Shown here: positions 1 through 7,267 of the stretch, one piece after another | How positions within the stretch are numbered: the stretch's first letter is position 1 | How the letters are laid out: the number at the start of each line of letters is the position of its first letter | Source: Dehalococcoidia bacterium | Lineage (GTDB): Bacteria; Chloroflexota; Dehalococcoidia; GIF9; AB-539-J10 | Length of the DNA stretch: 16,799 nt | Assembly: GCA_023129815.1 (NCBI GenBank) | Contig: JAGMBH010000004.1 | Span: forward strand, 1-16,799 | Direction of reading: 5' to 3' | Notes under the pieces: generated by a model | What the model saw: only the letters and a program-made list of their open reading frames with translations | Databases searched by the model: none | Told to the model about the DNA's origin: nothing | Made by a program: the position numbers and the translations under genes

Positions 1-1167
1 ATAGATAACCTGGTTGATGCGTTCCTCGAATTCCTCAAAATTCAGTGGGCGGTTATCTAAAGCTGAAGGAAGACGAAAACCATAATCAACCAGAGTTTGC
101 TTCCGCGAGATGTCGCCATGATACATGCCTCTTGTCTGAGGTAGGGTCATATGTGATTCATCGATGAACATCAAAAAATCACTGGGAAAATAATCCAGCA
201 AAGTCCATGGCGTGCTTCCTGGAGCGCGCCGCTGAAGGTGTCGGGAGTAATTTTCTACCCCGGTGCAATAACCCACTTCCTGAAGCATCTCGATATCATA
301 GTTAGTCCGTGCCTCAAGCCGCTGAGCTTCCAGCAACTTATCATCAGCCCTTAACTCTTTTAGCCTTTGCTCTAGCTCAGCCTTGATATCTTCGATTGCC
401 GCCATCAGCTTATCATAAGGAGTAACGAAGTGCTTAGCAGGATAAATATCCACTTGGTCAAGGTGAGCCAGTAACTCGCCAGTAAGGGGATCAACCTCTA
501 CTATGCGGTCAATTTCATCCCCCCAGAATTCGATTCTTAGGGCTGTTTCCTCATAGGCTGGCTGGATTTCCAGGGTGTCACCTCTGATACGGAATTTACC
601 TCGGGTGAGCTCAAAATCGTTCCTCTCATATTGCATATCCACAAGGCGGCGAACCAGTTTATCTCGCTTGTAATTCCCGTTCCTTTTTACCGTGACTGCA
701 AAGCCATGATATTCCTCAGGTGGCCCCAAGCTATAAATACAGGAGACCGAAGCCACTATAATTACATCCCGTCGCTCAAAGAGAGCTCTGGTAGCTGCAT
801 GGCGTAGCTTATCAATTTCTTCATTGATATCGGTTTCCTTCTCAATATAGGTATCAGCACCGGGAATATAAGCCTCTGGCTGATAGTAGTCATAATAACT
901 AACAAAATACCCCACAGGACTATTGGGGAAGAATTCCTTGAATTCCGTGGCTAGCTGAGCAGCCAAGGTTTTATTATGACAAATAACCAGAGTTGGTCTT
1001 TGCACCCTCTCGATAACGTTAGCCATGGTAAAGGTCTTGCCGCTACCAGTGACACCAATCAGCGTTTGCTGTTGATAGCCTTTCTCCAGCCCACTAACCA
1101 GCTTATCTACTGCCTGTGGCTGATCAGCGGTAAGACGAAAATCAGAGGTAAGTTTAAACCGAGGCAT
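1..1167 (-). CDS. uvrB: UvrABC excinuclease subunit B, N-terminal 389 residues (runs off left edge)
   Basis: UvrB is the damage-verifying helicase-like subunit of nucleotide excision repair. It is loaded by UvrA and recruits UvrC for incision. Translating the minus strand from the ATG at 1167 gives MPRFKLTSDF, then a Walker A motif GVTGSGKT (residues 38-45), the tyrosine-rich beta-hairpin YYDYYQPEAY that locks onto damaged DNA, a DESH helicase motif II, and near the edge the family stretch NFEEFEERINQVIY. The family is about 660-670 residues, so the helicase C-terminal half and UVR domain lie outside the window. A GGTGAG ribosome-binding site sits inside the end of degV, and only 3 bases separate the degV stop from this ATG. 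It is therefore the fifth gene of the yebC-ruvC-ruvA-degV-uvrB operon. Nothing in the visible part suggests inactivation. Confidence 0.96.
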   Translation of the reverse strand, partial: MPRFKLTSDFRLTADQPQAVDKLVSGLEKGYQQQTLIGVTGSGKTFTMANVIERVQRPTLVICHNKTLAAQLATEFKEFFPNSPVGYFVSYYDYYQPEAYIPGADTYIEKETDINEEIDKLRHAATRALFERRDVIIVASVSCIYSLGPPEEYHGFAVTVKRNGNYKRDKLVRRLVDMQYERNDFELTRGKFRIRGDTLEIQPAYEETALRIEFWGDEIDRIVEVDPLTGELLAHLDQVDIYPAKHFVTPYDKLMAAIEDIKAELEQRLKELRADDKLLEAQRLEARTNYDIEMLQEVGYCTGVENYSRHLQRRAPGSTPWTLLDYFPSDFLMFIDESHMTLPQTRGMYHGDISRKQTLVDYGFRLPSALDNRPLNFEEFEERINQVIY

Positions 1168-1170
1168 ATT

Positions 1171-2028
1171 TCACTCACCACAATAAAAAGCAACGCCCAG
1201 TATGTCTGAACCAGCGACAATTTGCATAACAGGAGTGAATTGTGTTATGTAAAGTTCAGCAGGTTGAAATTGCTCTTTGACCATATTTGCCAGCTTTTCT
1301 GCTTCGTGGGGACATTCAACATCCATTATAGCCACATGCAATGGCTTTTCAGACTCGATACTGCCACGCATTGCCTTGATGATATTTCTAATAGCCTGTG
1401 ACCAACTTCTAACTAAGGAAAGAGGGTGTGCCTCACCCTGGGAAAGGCCAATGAGCGGTTTCACTTTGAGCAAAGAGCTCGCCCAGGCAGCTAATTTATT
1501 AATGCGCCCTGTTCTAGCTAAATAGTCCAGAGTATCAAAAGCAAAGATTGAATTTACCTTCGATTTAACGGCATTGGCTGCCTCGATTACCCCATCTATA
1601 CCCTTGTCATTGGCAGCAGCTCGAGTCGCCGCTAAGGCGATGAAGCCTTGAGCCATAGTGGTTGTCGCAGAATCAAATACTTCTATCTTTAAATGAGGCA
1701 TAGCTTCTTGTGCCATCTTTGCTCCTGCCTTGGCTAAGGAAATTGTTGAGGTAAACTGAGAAAAGCAAACAACGTGAACTATATTATCTGCTTTCTGACT
1801 CAGCTTCTCATATTCCTGAAAGTAAAATTCTGGGGGCCAGGGAGTTGTATCAATCTGCGGCAGTTTCTGAAACCTTTGAACTATCTCTGGAGGTAAGTCT
1901 TCATCAGTATCCCGATAGACCTTGCCCTCAATTGTAAGCCGCACAGGAATGATATGAATATTGTATTTGTCAACCACTTCCTGTGGCAGAGAGGCAACGC
2001 TATCAGTGACCACGGCCACTCTGTTCAT
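1171..2028 (-). CDS. DegV family protein (probable fatty-acid-binding FakB-like protein)
   Basis: This 285-residue protein matches the DegV family, whose characterised members bind a fatty acid between two domains; in Firmicutes FakB presents it to the kinase FakA. The N-terminus VAVVTDSVASLP is the family signature. The segments DTTPWPP, SQFTSTIS, VFDSATTTMAQGF and DTLDYLARTGRINK correspond to the usual conserved blocks (often TSQPS, SGTY, DS-x-S-xx-G and EYL-xx-GRI in relatives). Length is normal for the family (about 280). No FakA-like kinase is visible here, so which lipid pathway it serves is unknown. It starts inside the ruvA stop (ATGA overlap at 2025-2028) and ends 3 bases before uvrB, so translation is probably coupled within the repair operon. 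A link between its lipid role and the repair neighbours is not evident. Confidence 0.9.
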   Translation of the reverse strand: MNRVAVVTDSVASLPQEVVDKYNIHIIPVRLTIEGKVYRDTDEDLPPEIVQRFQKLPQIDTTPWPPEFYFQEYEKLSQKADNIVHVVCFSQFTSTISLAKAGAKMAQEAMPHLKIEVFDSATTTMAQGFIALAATRAAANDKGIDGVIEAANAVKSKVNSIFAFDTLDYLARTGRINKLAAWASSLLKVKPLIGLSQGEAHPLSLVRSWSQAIRNIIKAMRGSIESEKPLHVAIMDVECPHEAEKLANMVKEQFQPAELYITQFTPVMQIVAGSDILGVAFYCGE

Positions 2029-2609
2029 TTTGCCGCCAATTGTTGTAGTGCCATTTTAACCTTCTCCTCTAAGGTCAACTCCGATGAATCTGGGAGATTA
2101 GAGACAGCCTGAATGGCTTCCCTTAGGGAATAGCCTAAGTTGGTTAGGGCAGCTATGGCATCAGTATTTTCTGCAGCTAAAGGCAAGACTGCCCCCTTCT
2201 TCCACTCCCTCTCTAGCTTACCCTTAAGCTCGACAACTAGGCGGCCAGCTATTTTTTTGCCAATGCCAGGCACCTGGCTGATAACATCCACATTACCGCT
2301 GGCGATAGCCATAGCAAGCTGCTCAGGATTCGAGGCAGACAGCAACGCTAAAGCTGCCTTGGGGCCAATTCCTGAGACAGAAATGAGGTTCTTGAACAAA
2401 GCTAGTTCTTCCTCAGAGGCAAAGCCATAGAGAGAGACATTATCCTCTCTCAGGTGGAGATGAGTATAAAGGGAGACTTTATCGTTGATGGCTCCCAGTT
2501 GACTTAAAGTTGAGCCGGGTACATGTACCTGAAAGCCTATGCCACCCACATTGATGATGACCGAGTCAACACCCCGATATTCCAGCGTCCCTTCTAGAGT
2601 AGCTATCAT
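2025..2609 (-). CDS. ruvA: Holliday junction branch migration protein RuvA
   Basis: RuvA tetramers bind four-way junctions and load the RuvB motor; RuvC then resolves the junction. The 194-residue length is standard. Visible domains are an N-terminal OB fold (MIATLEGTLE to about residue 63), two helix-hairpin-helix motifs (LISVSGIGPKAALALL near 75-90, and ISQVPGIGKKIAGRLV near 110-125), and the C-terminal three-helix domain that contacts RuvB (about 148-194, with ALTNLGYSLREA). The start overlaps the ruvC stop by four bases at 2606-2609, and its own stop overlaps the degV start, so the three genes are translationally coupled. RuvB is not adjacent in this window although the RuvB-binding domain is intact, so a ruvB gene should exist elsewhere. 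Confidence 0.97.
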   Translation of the reverse strand: MIATLEGTLEYRGVDSVIINVGGIGFQVHVPGSTLSQLGAINDKVSLYTHLHLREDNVSLYGFASEEELALFKNLISVSGIGPKAALALLSASNPEQLAMAIASGNVDVISQVPGIGKKIAGRLVVELKGKLEREWKKGAVLPLAAENTDAIAALTNLGYSLREAIQAVSNLPDSSELTLEEKVKMALQQLAAK

Positions 2610-3106
2610 TTCGATATCTGTTTAGCGAGCCACTGATTAAGGCGGCTCTGTTGAATATGGCAAATGGCTATAGCCAAGGCATCGGCAGCATCACTGGGCT
2701 GAGGAAGTTGAGGAAGTCCAAGCTGGATTTTCACCATTTCCTGTACTTGCTGTTTATCGCTTCGCCCGTAGCCGGTTACCTGCTTCTTTACCTGGGCTGG
2801 TGAGTAATAGTGGATGGGTAATCCTTGGTTAGCTGTTGCCAAAATGGCTACAGCTTCTGCCCGGCCAATAGCCAACGCTGAGTGTACATTACGACCGATA
2901 AAAGGCTCTTCAATAGCTACCTCGTCTGGCCTATGTTTGGCAATAATTTCGCTTAATCCAACATATAAAGAGCACAATCTTTCCTCTATAGGCATTCGAG
3001 GCGGGAAATTGAGTACCCCATAATCCACCACCTGTATCTCTTCCTCAGCATCCACTATACTATAGCCTAACTTTATAGTCCCGGGGTCAATGCCAAGAAT
3101 GCGCAT
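2606..3106 (-). CDS. ruvC: Crossover junction endodeoxyribonuclease RuvC
   Basis: RuvC is the dimeric RNase H-fold resolvase that nicks Holliday junctions symmetrically. The start MRILGIDPGT carries the first catalytic aspartate (D7). The others are E66 or E67 in VAIEEPF, and D139 and D142 in PSDAADALAIAICH, matching the D-E-D-D quartet at near-canonical spacing. The 166-residue length fits the family. It lies 7 bases after the yebC stop and overlaps ruvA by 4 bases, forming the classical yebC-ruvC-ruvA order. All catalytic residues are present, so it should be active. Confidence 0.97.
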   Translation of the reverse strand: MRILGIDPGTIKLGYSIVDAEEEIQVVDYGVLNFPPRMPIEERLCSLYVGLSEIIAKHRPDEVAIEEPFIGRNVHSALAIGRAEAVAILATANQGLPIHYYSPAQVKKQVTGYGRSDKQQVQEMVKIQLGLPQLPQPSDAADALAIAICHIQQSRLNQWLAKQISK

Positions 3107-3113
3107 GCTATGC

Positions 3114-3860
3114 CTAACCGCGCAGCTTCTCTAGAGTGGCATCAGAGAAGTCAACATTGGAGAACACATGTTGTACATCGTCTAACTCCTCGAGATGGTC
3201 GAGGAGGCTCAATGCCTGAGCTGCTTCCTTTTCATCCAATAACATTGTCGTTTTAGGTATTAGGGAGAGCTCCGCAGAGATTATATGTTTTCCCTCTTCA
3301 ATGGCTTTTCTTACCTTTTCCAAATCCTGTGGTTGAGTGTAGATTTCAATATAGCCCCTTTCCGTCTTAACATCTTCGGCTCCAGCATCGATAGCCTGCA
3401 AGGCTATTTCTTCAGCATCCGAGCCATCGCTTTCTACAGTAATTACTCCTTTACTTTCAAAGAGCCATGAGACACAGCCACTTTCACCCAGATTACCACC
3501 ATGGCGTGTGAAAAGGCGACGCACATCCTGAATGGTACGGTTACGATTGTTGGTCAATGCTGCTACCAAAACCGCCACGCTGTTCGGTCCGTAGCCTTCA
3601 AGGGTTACCTCGGCTAAATCAGATGCCTCAACTCCACCGCCGGCATGCTTTATAGCCCGGTCAATATTCTCCAAGGGCATGTTATTATCACGGGCCTTCT
3701 GCACTGCTAACCTTAACTGGAAATTGCTTTCTGAATTGGGGCCGCCCTGCCTCACTGCCACCATGATCTCTCTAGTGAGTTTGGTAAATAACTGCCCCCG
3801 CCTGGCATCAGCTACTCCCTTTTGCCGTTTAATCTGTGACCACTTAGAATGTCCCGACAT
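3114..3860 (-). CDS. yebC: YebC/PmpR family regulatory protein
   Basis: This protein belongs to the YebC/TACO1 family. Members have been described as DNA-binding regulators (PmpR) and, in mitochondria and some bacteria, as factors that help ribosomes through difficult sequences. Which role applies here cannot be read from sequence. The signature start MSGHSKWSQIKRQKGVADAR is unmistakable, followed by RGQLFTKLTREI, the NNMPLENIDRAI segment, and LEGYGPNSVAVLV. The 248-residue length is typical. The start is supported by a strong AAGGAG site 6 bases upstream in the minus-strand leader. It is the first gene of the leftward repair operon, so the promoter for all five genes is expected in the 106-base gap facing argJ. 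Confidence 0.96.
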   Translation of the reverse strand: MSGHSKWSQIKRQKGVADARRGQLFTKLTREIMVAVRQGGPNSESNFQLRLAVQKARDNNMPLENIDRAIKHAGGGVEASDLAEVTLEGYGPNSVAVLVAALTNNRNRTIQDVRRLFTRHGGNLGESGCVSWLFESKGVITVESDGSDAEEIALQAIDAGAEDVKTERGYIEIYTQPQDLEKVRKAIEEGKHIISAELSLIPKTTMLLDEKEAAQALSLLDHLEELDDVQHVFSNVDFSDATLEKLRG

Positions 3861-3966
3861 AGTTACTCCTTAAATTGATTTTACATCGCAAACCCCAAAA
3901 GGTAAAGTGAATAGATAAAGTAATACGTGCTATAGTATTAATTAACTTTTTATAGCCAAAGGTTTT
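3861..3966. promoter_or_regulatory. Divergent intergenic region between yebC and argJ
   Basis: This 106-base AT-rich spacer must hold the start signals for the leftward repair operon and the rightward arginine genes. On the minus strand a weak sigma-70-like pair can be read: TTGGCT, 16 bases, then TACTAT (revcomp of about 3932-3937), 4/6 matches to each consensus hexamer. On the plus strand TATAGT at 3931-3936 could serve as a -10 for argJ but lacks a good -35. The argJ ribosome-binding site is AAAGG just before the ATG. No clear ARG-box palindrome was recognised. Confidence 0.4.
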
Positions 3967-5166
3967 ATGTTTGAGTTAATTTCCTCAGGCACTATTACCT
4001 CAGCAAAAGGGTTTCTAGCTGGAGCAATTCACGCTGGGATAAAGACCAAGGATAAGCTTGATTTAGCCATTCTTTACTCTGAGATGCCCTGTATCGCTGT
4101 CGGCTTCTTTACCACTAATCGGATTAAATCAGCGCCAGTTATTCTATCCCAAAGACATTTATTAAGAAGACAAGCACAGGCAATCGTGGTAAATTCAGGA
4201 TGTGCCAATGCCTGCCTTGGTGAGCAAGGCATAGCCGATGCCTCAGAAATGGCGAGCCTAACAGCGAGAAAGTTAGCTATCAAGGCTGAAGATGTCCTTG
4301 TAGCTAGCACAGGCATAACCGGGATACCATTGCCTATGGATCGTATAAGATATGGAATTAAAGAGACAGAGCTTAATGAAGATGGAGGTCACGATTTTAC
4401 TAAGGCAATAATGACTACCGATACCAGGCCTAAGGAAATAGCAGTTAGGGTTGATGTGGAAGGAAGTAAATTCACCATCGCTGGGGTAGCTAAAGGGGCA
4501 GGCATGATCCACCCTAATCTGGCTACTATGCTCTGCTTCATAGCCACTGATGCTTTGATAAATGCCGACTTTTTACAATCATCACTGCAGGACGCAGTAG
4601 ATACCTCTTTTAACATGATTAGCATTGATGGTGACACCAGTCCCAGCGATTGTGCATTTTTACTAGCTAACGGTTTGGCTGGTAATAAAATCATCAGCTT
4701 TGGCAATGGTGGAGCTTTCCAAGAGGCCTTGGATGAGGTTTGCACTTATTTGGCTAAGTCGATCGCTCGAGATGGCGAAGGGGCCACCAAGCTTATAGAA
4801 GTTACCGTGGAAGGAGCTATAAAGCAGGCTGAAGCTCGCCAGGCAGTTCGAACTATTGTTAGCTCGCCGCTGGTGAAAGCAGCAATACATGGTAATGACC
4901 CTAATTGGGGGCGCATTGTTGCTGCTCTAGGAAGAAGTGGGATAGAGCTAATAGAAGACAAACTGGATGTTTACTTGGATAACACATGTGTTATGAAGCA
5001 AGGTTGCTCCGCATCCTTCAACAAGGAAGAAATGAAAATAGCCTTGAGCAACAATGATAGCGTGATTATCAAGGTATGTCTAAACTTAGGGGAGGCCAAG
5101 GCTACTGCTTGGGGCTGTGACCTATCTGAGGAGTATGTTAGGATAAATAGCGCTTATTCAACGTAA
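3967..5166 (+). CDS. argJ: Bifunctional glutamate N-acetyltransferase / ornithine acetyltransferase
   Basis: ArgJ transfers the acetyl group from N-acetylornithine to glutamate, recycling it in the cyclic arginine pathway. Bifunctional forms also use acetyl-CoA to make the first acetylglutamate. The 399-residue protein has the N-terminal VNSGCANA motif (about 75-82), the STGITG segment near 114, and the autoprocessing site KGAGMIHPNLATML, where T187 becomes the N-terminal nucleophile after self-cleavage. The C-terminal GNDPNWGRI motif is also present. The start has an AAAGG site 4 bases before the ATG. Its stop shares one base with the argB start (TAATG), indicating coupling. Whether it is mono- or bifunctional cannot be decided here; no separate argA/NAGS is visible, which mildly favours bifunctional. 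Confidence 0.96.
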   Translation: MFELISSGTITSAKGFLAGAIHAGIKTKDKLDLAILYSEMPCIAVGFFTTNRIKSAPVILSQRHLLRRQAQAIVVNSGCANACLGEQGIADASEMASLTARKLAIKAEDVLVASTGITGIPLPMDRIRYGIKETELNEDGGHDFTKAIMTTDTRPKEIAVRVDVEGSKFTIAGVAKGAGMIHPNLATMLCFIATDALINADFLQSSLQDAVDTSFNMISIDGDTSPSDCAFLLANGLAGNKIISFGNGGAFQEALDEVCTYLAKSIARDGEGATKLIEVTVEGAIKQAEARQAVRTIVSSPLVKAAIHGNDPNWGRIVAALGRSGIELIEDKLDVYLDNTCVMKQGCSASFNKEEMKIALSNNDSVIIKVCLNLGEAKATAWGCDLSEEYVRINSAYST

Positions 5167-5945
5167 TGCAGAAGAATACTATTGTAGTAAAGATTGGTGG
5201 CAGCATTTTGGGCAATCAGGACACCACCTTGGAAGACCTGGTAGAGCTTCAAAAACAAGGAAAATCCCTAGTTGTGGTTCATGGTGGTGGTCAAGTGGCT
5301 TCTGAGTGGCTTGCCAGGCTTGGTATCTCCACCAGCTTCATAAAAGGATTAAGAGTTACCGATGCTGAGACTTTAAAGGTAGTGGCTGCAGTGTTTGGCG
5401 GCTTAGTTAATAAAGAATTGGTAGTAGCCATTCAAGCTTTGGAGGGGAAGGCAGTTGGTTTAAGCGGTGCTGATGGCAATTTGCTCTGGTCAACTATGAA
5501 GAACCCTGAACTAGGTTATGTTGGTGAGATTGTGGCTGTTGACCCCAGCCCTTTAAGGACGTTATTAGAAAAAGGCTATATGCCCGTGGTGGCACCAGTA
5601 AGTTTTGGCTTAGTTGGGAACAGGACAATGCTGCTTAATATTAATGGGGATGCTGCTGCTGGAGAAATTGCCGCTGCCTTGGCTGCTGAGAAGCTTATAT
5701 TTTTGACCGATGTTGATGGCATTCACGATTACTCAGGCAAAACGCTATCCAGTCTTAGTACTGCTGAGGCGAGAAAAATGCTTACCAACGGCATAATCTC
5801 CGGTGGAATGGTCCCTAAAATAGAGGCTAGCCTCAAAGCCTTGACTACAGTGCCTGTGGTACGCATCATTGACGGCAGAATGCCTCACGCTTTGCTCAAG
5901 GAGGTTGAAAAAGAGAGTGGAGGAACAAGCATTGTACCACGATAA
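5166..5945 (+). CDS. argB: Acetylglutamate kinase
   Basis: ArgB phosphorylates N-acetylglutamate, the second arginine step. It is an amino-acid-kinase fold protein of 259 residues with KIGGS (9-13), VVHGGG (37-42), GLRVTD (61-66), GLSGADG (98-104), LNINGD (157-162), TDVDGI (181-186) and GGMVPKIEA (213-221), including the expected active-site lysines K9 and K218. The protein begins directly with the first beta strand. It lacks the N-terminal helix that arginine-inhibited, hexameric acetylglutamate kinases carry, so it may be insensitive to arginine (inference). The related LysW-aminoadipate kinase LysZ shares this short form, but the argJ/argD/argG neighbours and absence of a LysW carrier favour ArgB. 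It overlaps argJ by one base and argD by about 14 bases. Confidence 0.93.
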   Translation: MQKNTIVVKIGGSILGNQDTTLEDLVELQKQGKSLVVVHGGGQVASEWLARLGISTSFIKGLRVTDAETLKVVAAVFGGLVNKELVVAIQALEGKAVGLSGADGNLLWSTMKNPELGYVGEIVAVDPSPLRTLLEKGYMPVVAPVSFGLVGNRTMLLNINGDAAAGEIAAALAAEKLIFLTDVDGIHDYSGKTLSSLSTAEARKMLTNGIISGGMVPKIEASLKALTTVPVVRIIDGRMPHALLKEVEKESGGTSIVPR

Positions 5946-7134
5946 CTGGCAAGAATTAGAGCAAAAGTTGTTTCTCAGAACGTTTAACAGGTTTCCTGTG
6001 ACCTTGGTTCGAGGTGAAGGAGCTTGGGTCTGGGATGATCAAGGCAAAAAATACCTCGACCTTGTTGGTGGTTGGGCAGTCGATAGCCTAGGTCACTGCC
6101 CACCAGTGGTAGTTGAAGCTTTGGAGAAGCAGGCTAAAACCCTTATACAGGCCTCGAATCAATTTTATACCATTCCACAGATACAATTAGCCCAAATCTT
6201 GATACAGAATAGTTGCCTCGATAGGGTTTTCTTCTGTAATAGCGGCGCTGAGGCTAACGAGGGTGCCGTGAAACTAGCCCGCAGATATGGGAAGCTCCGC
6301 CTCAATGGTGCTTATGATATTATCACCACTCATAGTTCCTTCCACGGGCGAACTTTAGCTATGACTGCTGCCACGGGTCAAAATAAATTCCAGCAGCCCT
6401 ACATACCTTTGCCCACCGGTTTCATCAATGTTGATTACAACGATGTAGAAAAAATCAGAGCAGCCACTACCGCTCGCACCTGCGGTGTAATGCTAGAGCC
6501 AATCCAAGGCGAAGGCGGAGTCAATGTGCCAGACGACAACTACCTTAAGGAGGTAGAGGAATGGTGTCACGAAAAGGGTATCCTCCTTATTCTGGATGAA
6601 ATTCAGACAGGCATCGGTCGCACAGGAACGCTTTTTGCCTACGAGCAATACAATGTGGAGCCAGATATAATGACCCTAGCTAAGGGATTAGGCAGTGGTG
6701 TGCCCATTGGTGCTTTCTTAGCCAAAGAGCATGTCTCTGCCTTTGCCCCTGGTGAGCATGGTTCTACCTTTGGCGGCAATCCCCTGGTTTGCGCTGCTGC
6801 TTACGCCACCGTGAAATACATCCTCGAGCACGATATACCGGGAAAGGTTAAACAGGGGGGAAAGTATTTTATGACTAAGCTGGAGAGCTTGAAGCAGCAA
6901 TTTGCTTTCATCACTCAGGTGAGGGGTAGAGGACTCCTAATAGCTTTGGAATTCGATGGTGAAATCGCTGAGGAAATAGCCTTGGCTTGTTTAAAAAGGG
7001 GCTTGCTAGTTAACAAACTGAAGCCAAACACTATCCGATTTATGCCCCCCCTCATTATTAGCCAAAAAGAAGTAGACGAGGCAATTAGCATTCTAGAGGA
7101 TACTTTAGAAGAAATACGAAATCCTAAGCACTAA
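5932..7134 (+). CDS. argD: Acetylornithine aminotransferase
   Basis: This class-III PLP-dependent transaminase converts N-acetylglutamate semialdehyde to N-acetylornithine. Numbered from the chosen start, it shows the PLP-phosphate motif NSGAEANEGAVK (103-114), SSFHGRT (135-141), LEPIQGEGG (188-196), LDEIQTGIGRTG (221-232) and the Schiff-base lysine in TLAKGLGSG (K251). I chose TTG 5932 because GGAGGA lies 7-8 bases upstream and the protein then begins at NWQELE, the usual family start. The frame is open back to TTG 5869, and GTG 5917 is an alternative. The start lies inside argB. The last codons (IRNPKH) and the stop fall inside a palindromic repeat that begins near 7114, so the C-terminal tail is repeat-encoded. 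No catalytic residue is affected. Confidence 0.94.
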   Translation: MYHDNWQELEQKLFLRTFNRFPVTLVRGEGAWVWDDQGKKYLDLVGGWAVDSLGHCPPVVVEALEKQAKTLIQASNQFYTIPQIQLAQILIQNSCLDRVFFCNSGAEANEGAVKLARRYGKLRLNGAYDIITTHSSFHGRTLAMTAATGQNKFQQPYIPLPTGFINVDYNDVEKIRAATTARTCGVMLEPIQGEGGVNVPDDNYLKEVEEWCHEKGILLILDEIQTGIGRTGTLFAYEQYNVEPDIMTLAKGLGSGVPIGAFLAKEHVSAFAPGEHGSTFGGNPLVCAAAYATVKYILEHDIPGKVKQGGKYFMTKLESLKQQFAFITQVRGRGLLIALEFDGEIAEEIALACLKRGLLVNKLKPNTIRFMPPLIISQKEVDEAISILEDTLEEIRNPKH

Positions 7135-7248
7135 ATACGAAATGCTAAACAATATTAAAATCCAAAATCCCAATGAATAAAACACAGGGGTTTTGAATTT
7201 AGAGCATTTGAATTTTGAACTTGTTTAGGGTTTAGATATTAGGATTTC
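7114..7248. repeat. Imperfect palindromic AT-rich repeat between argD and argG
   Basis: The outer ends are a perfect 10-bp inverted repeat, GAAATCCTAA at 7118-7127 and TTAGGATTTC at 7239-7248. Further in, CTAAAC (7145-7150) faces GTTTAG (7223-7228), followed by imperfectly matching AAAATCC/GAATTTTG-rich arms around a centre near 7180-7190. The left arm also contains a tandem near-repeat, ATACGAAATCCTAAGCACTA at 7114 and ATACGAAATGCTAAAC at 7135. The left end lies inside the last codons of argD; the right end stops just before the argG ribosome-binding site. It could fold into a long RNA or cruciform hairpin. I associate similar repeats with dispersed non-coding elements of environmental bacterial genomes, but copy number cannot be assessed here. 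Confidence 0.75.
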
Positions 7249-7267
7249 TCCGAAGGAGGTTATTAAC

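Noticed and set aside
4074..4961. Several minus-strand open frames across argJ
   Set aside because: They lie antisense to a well-supported conserved gene, have no recognisable domains and no ribosome-binding sites; they are by-products of its codon pattern.
5869..5931. Longest open start for argD (TTG at 5869)
   Set aside because: It would place 77 bases inside argB and add a 21-residue N-terminus unlike other family members; TTG 5932 has a GGAGGA site and gives the normal family start.
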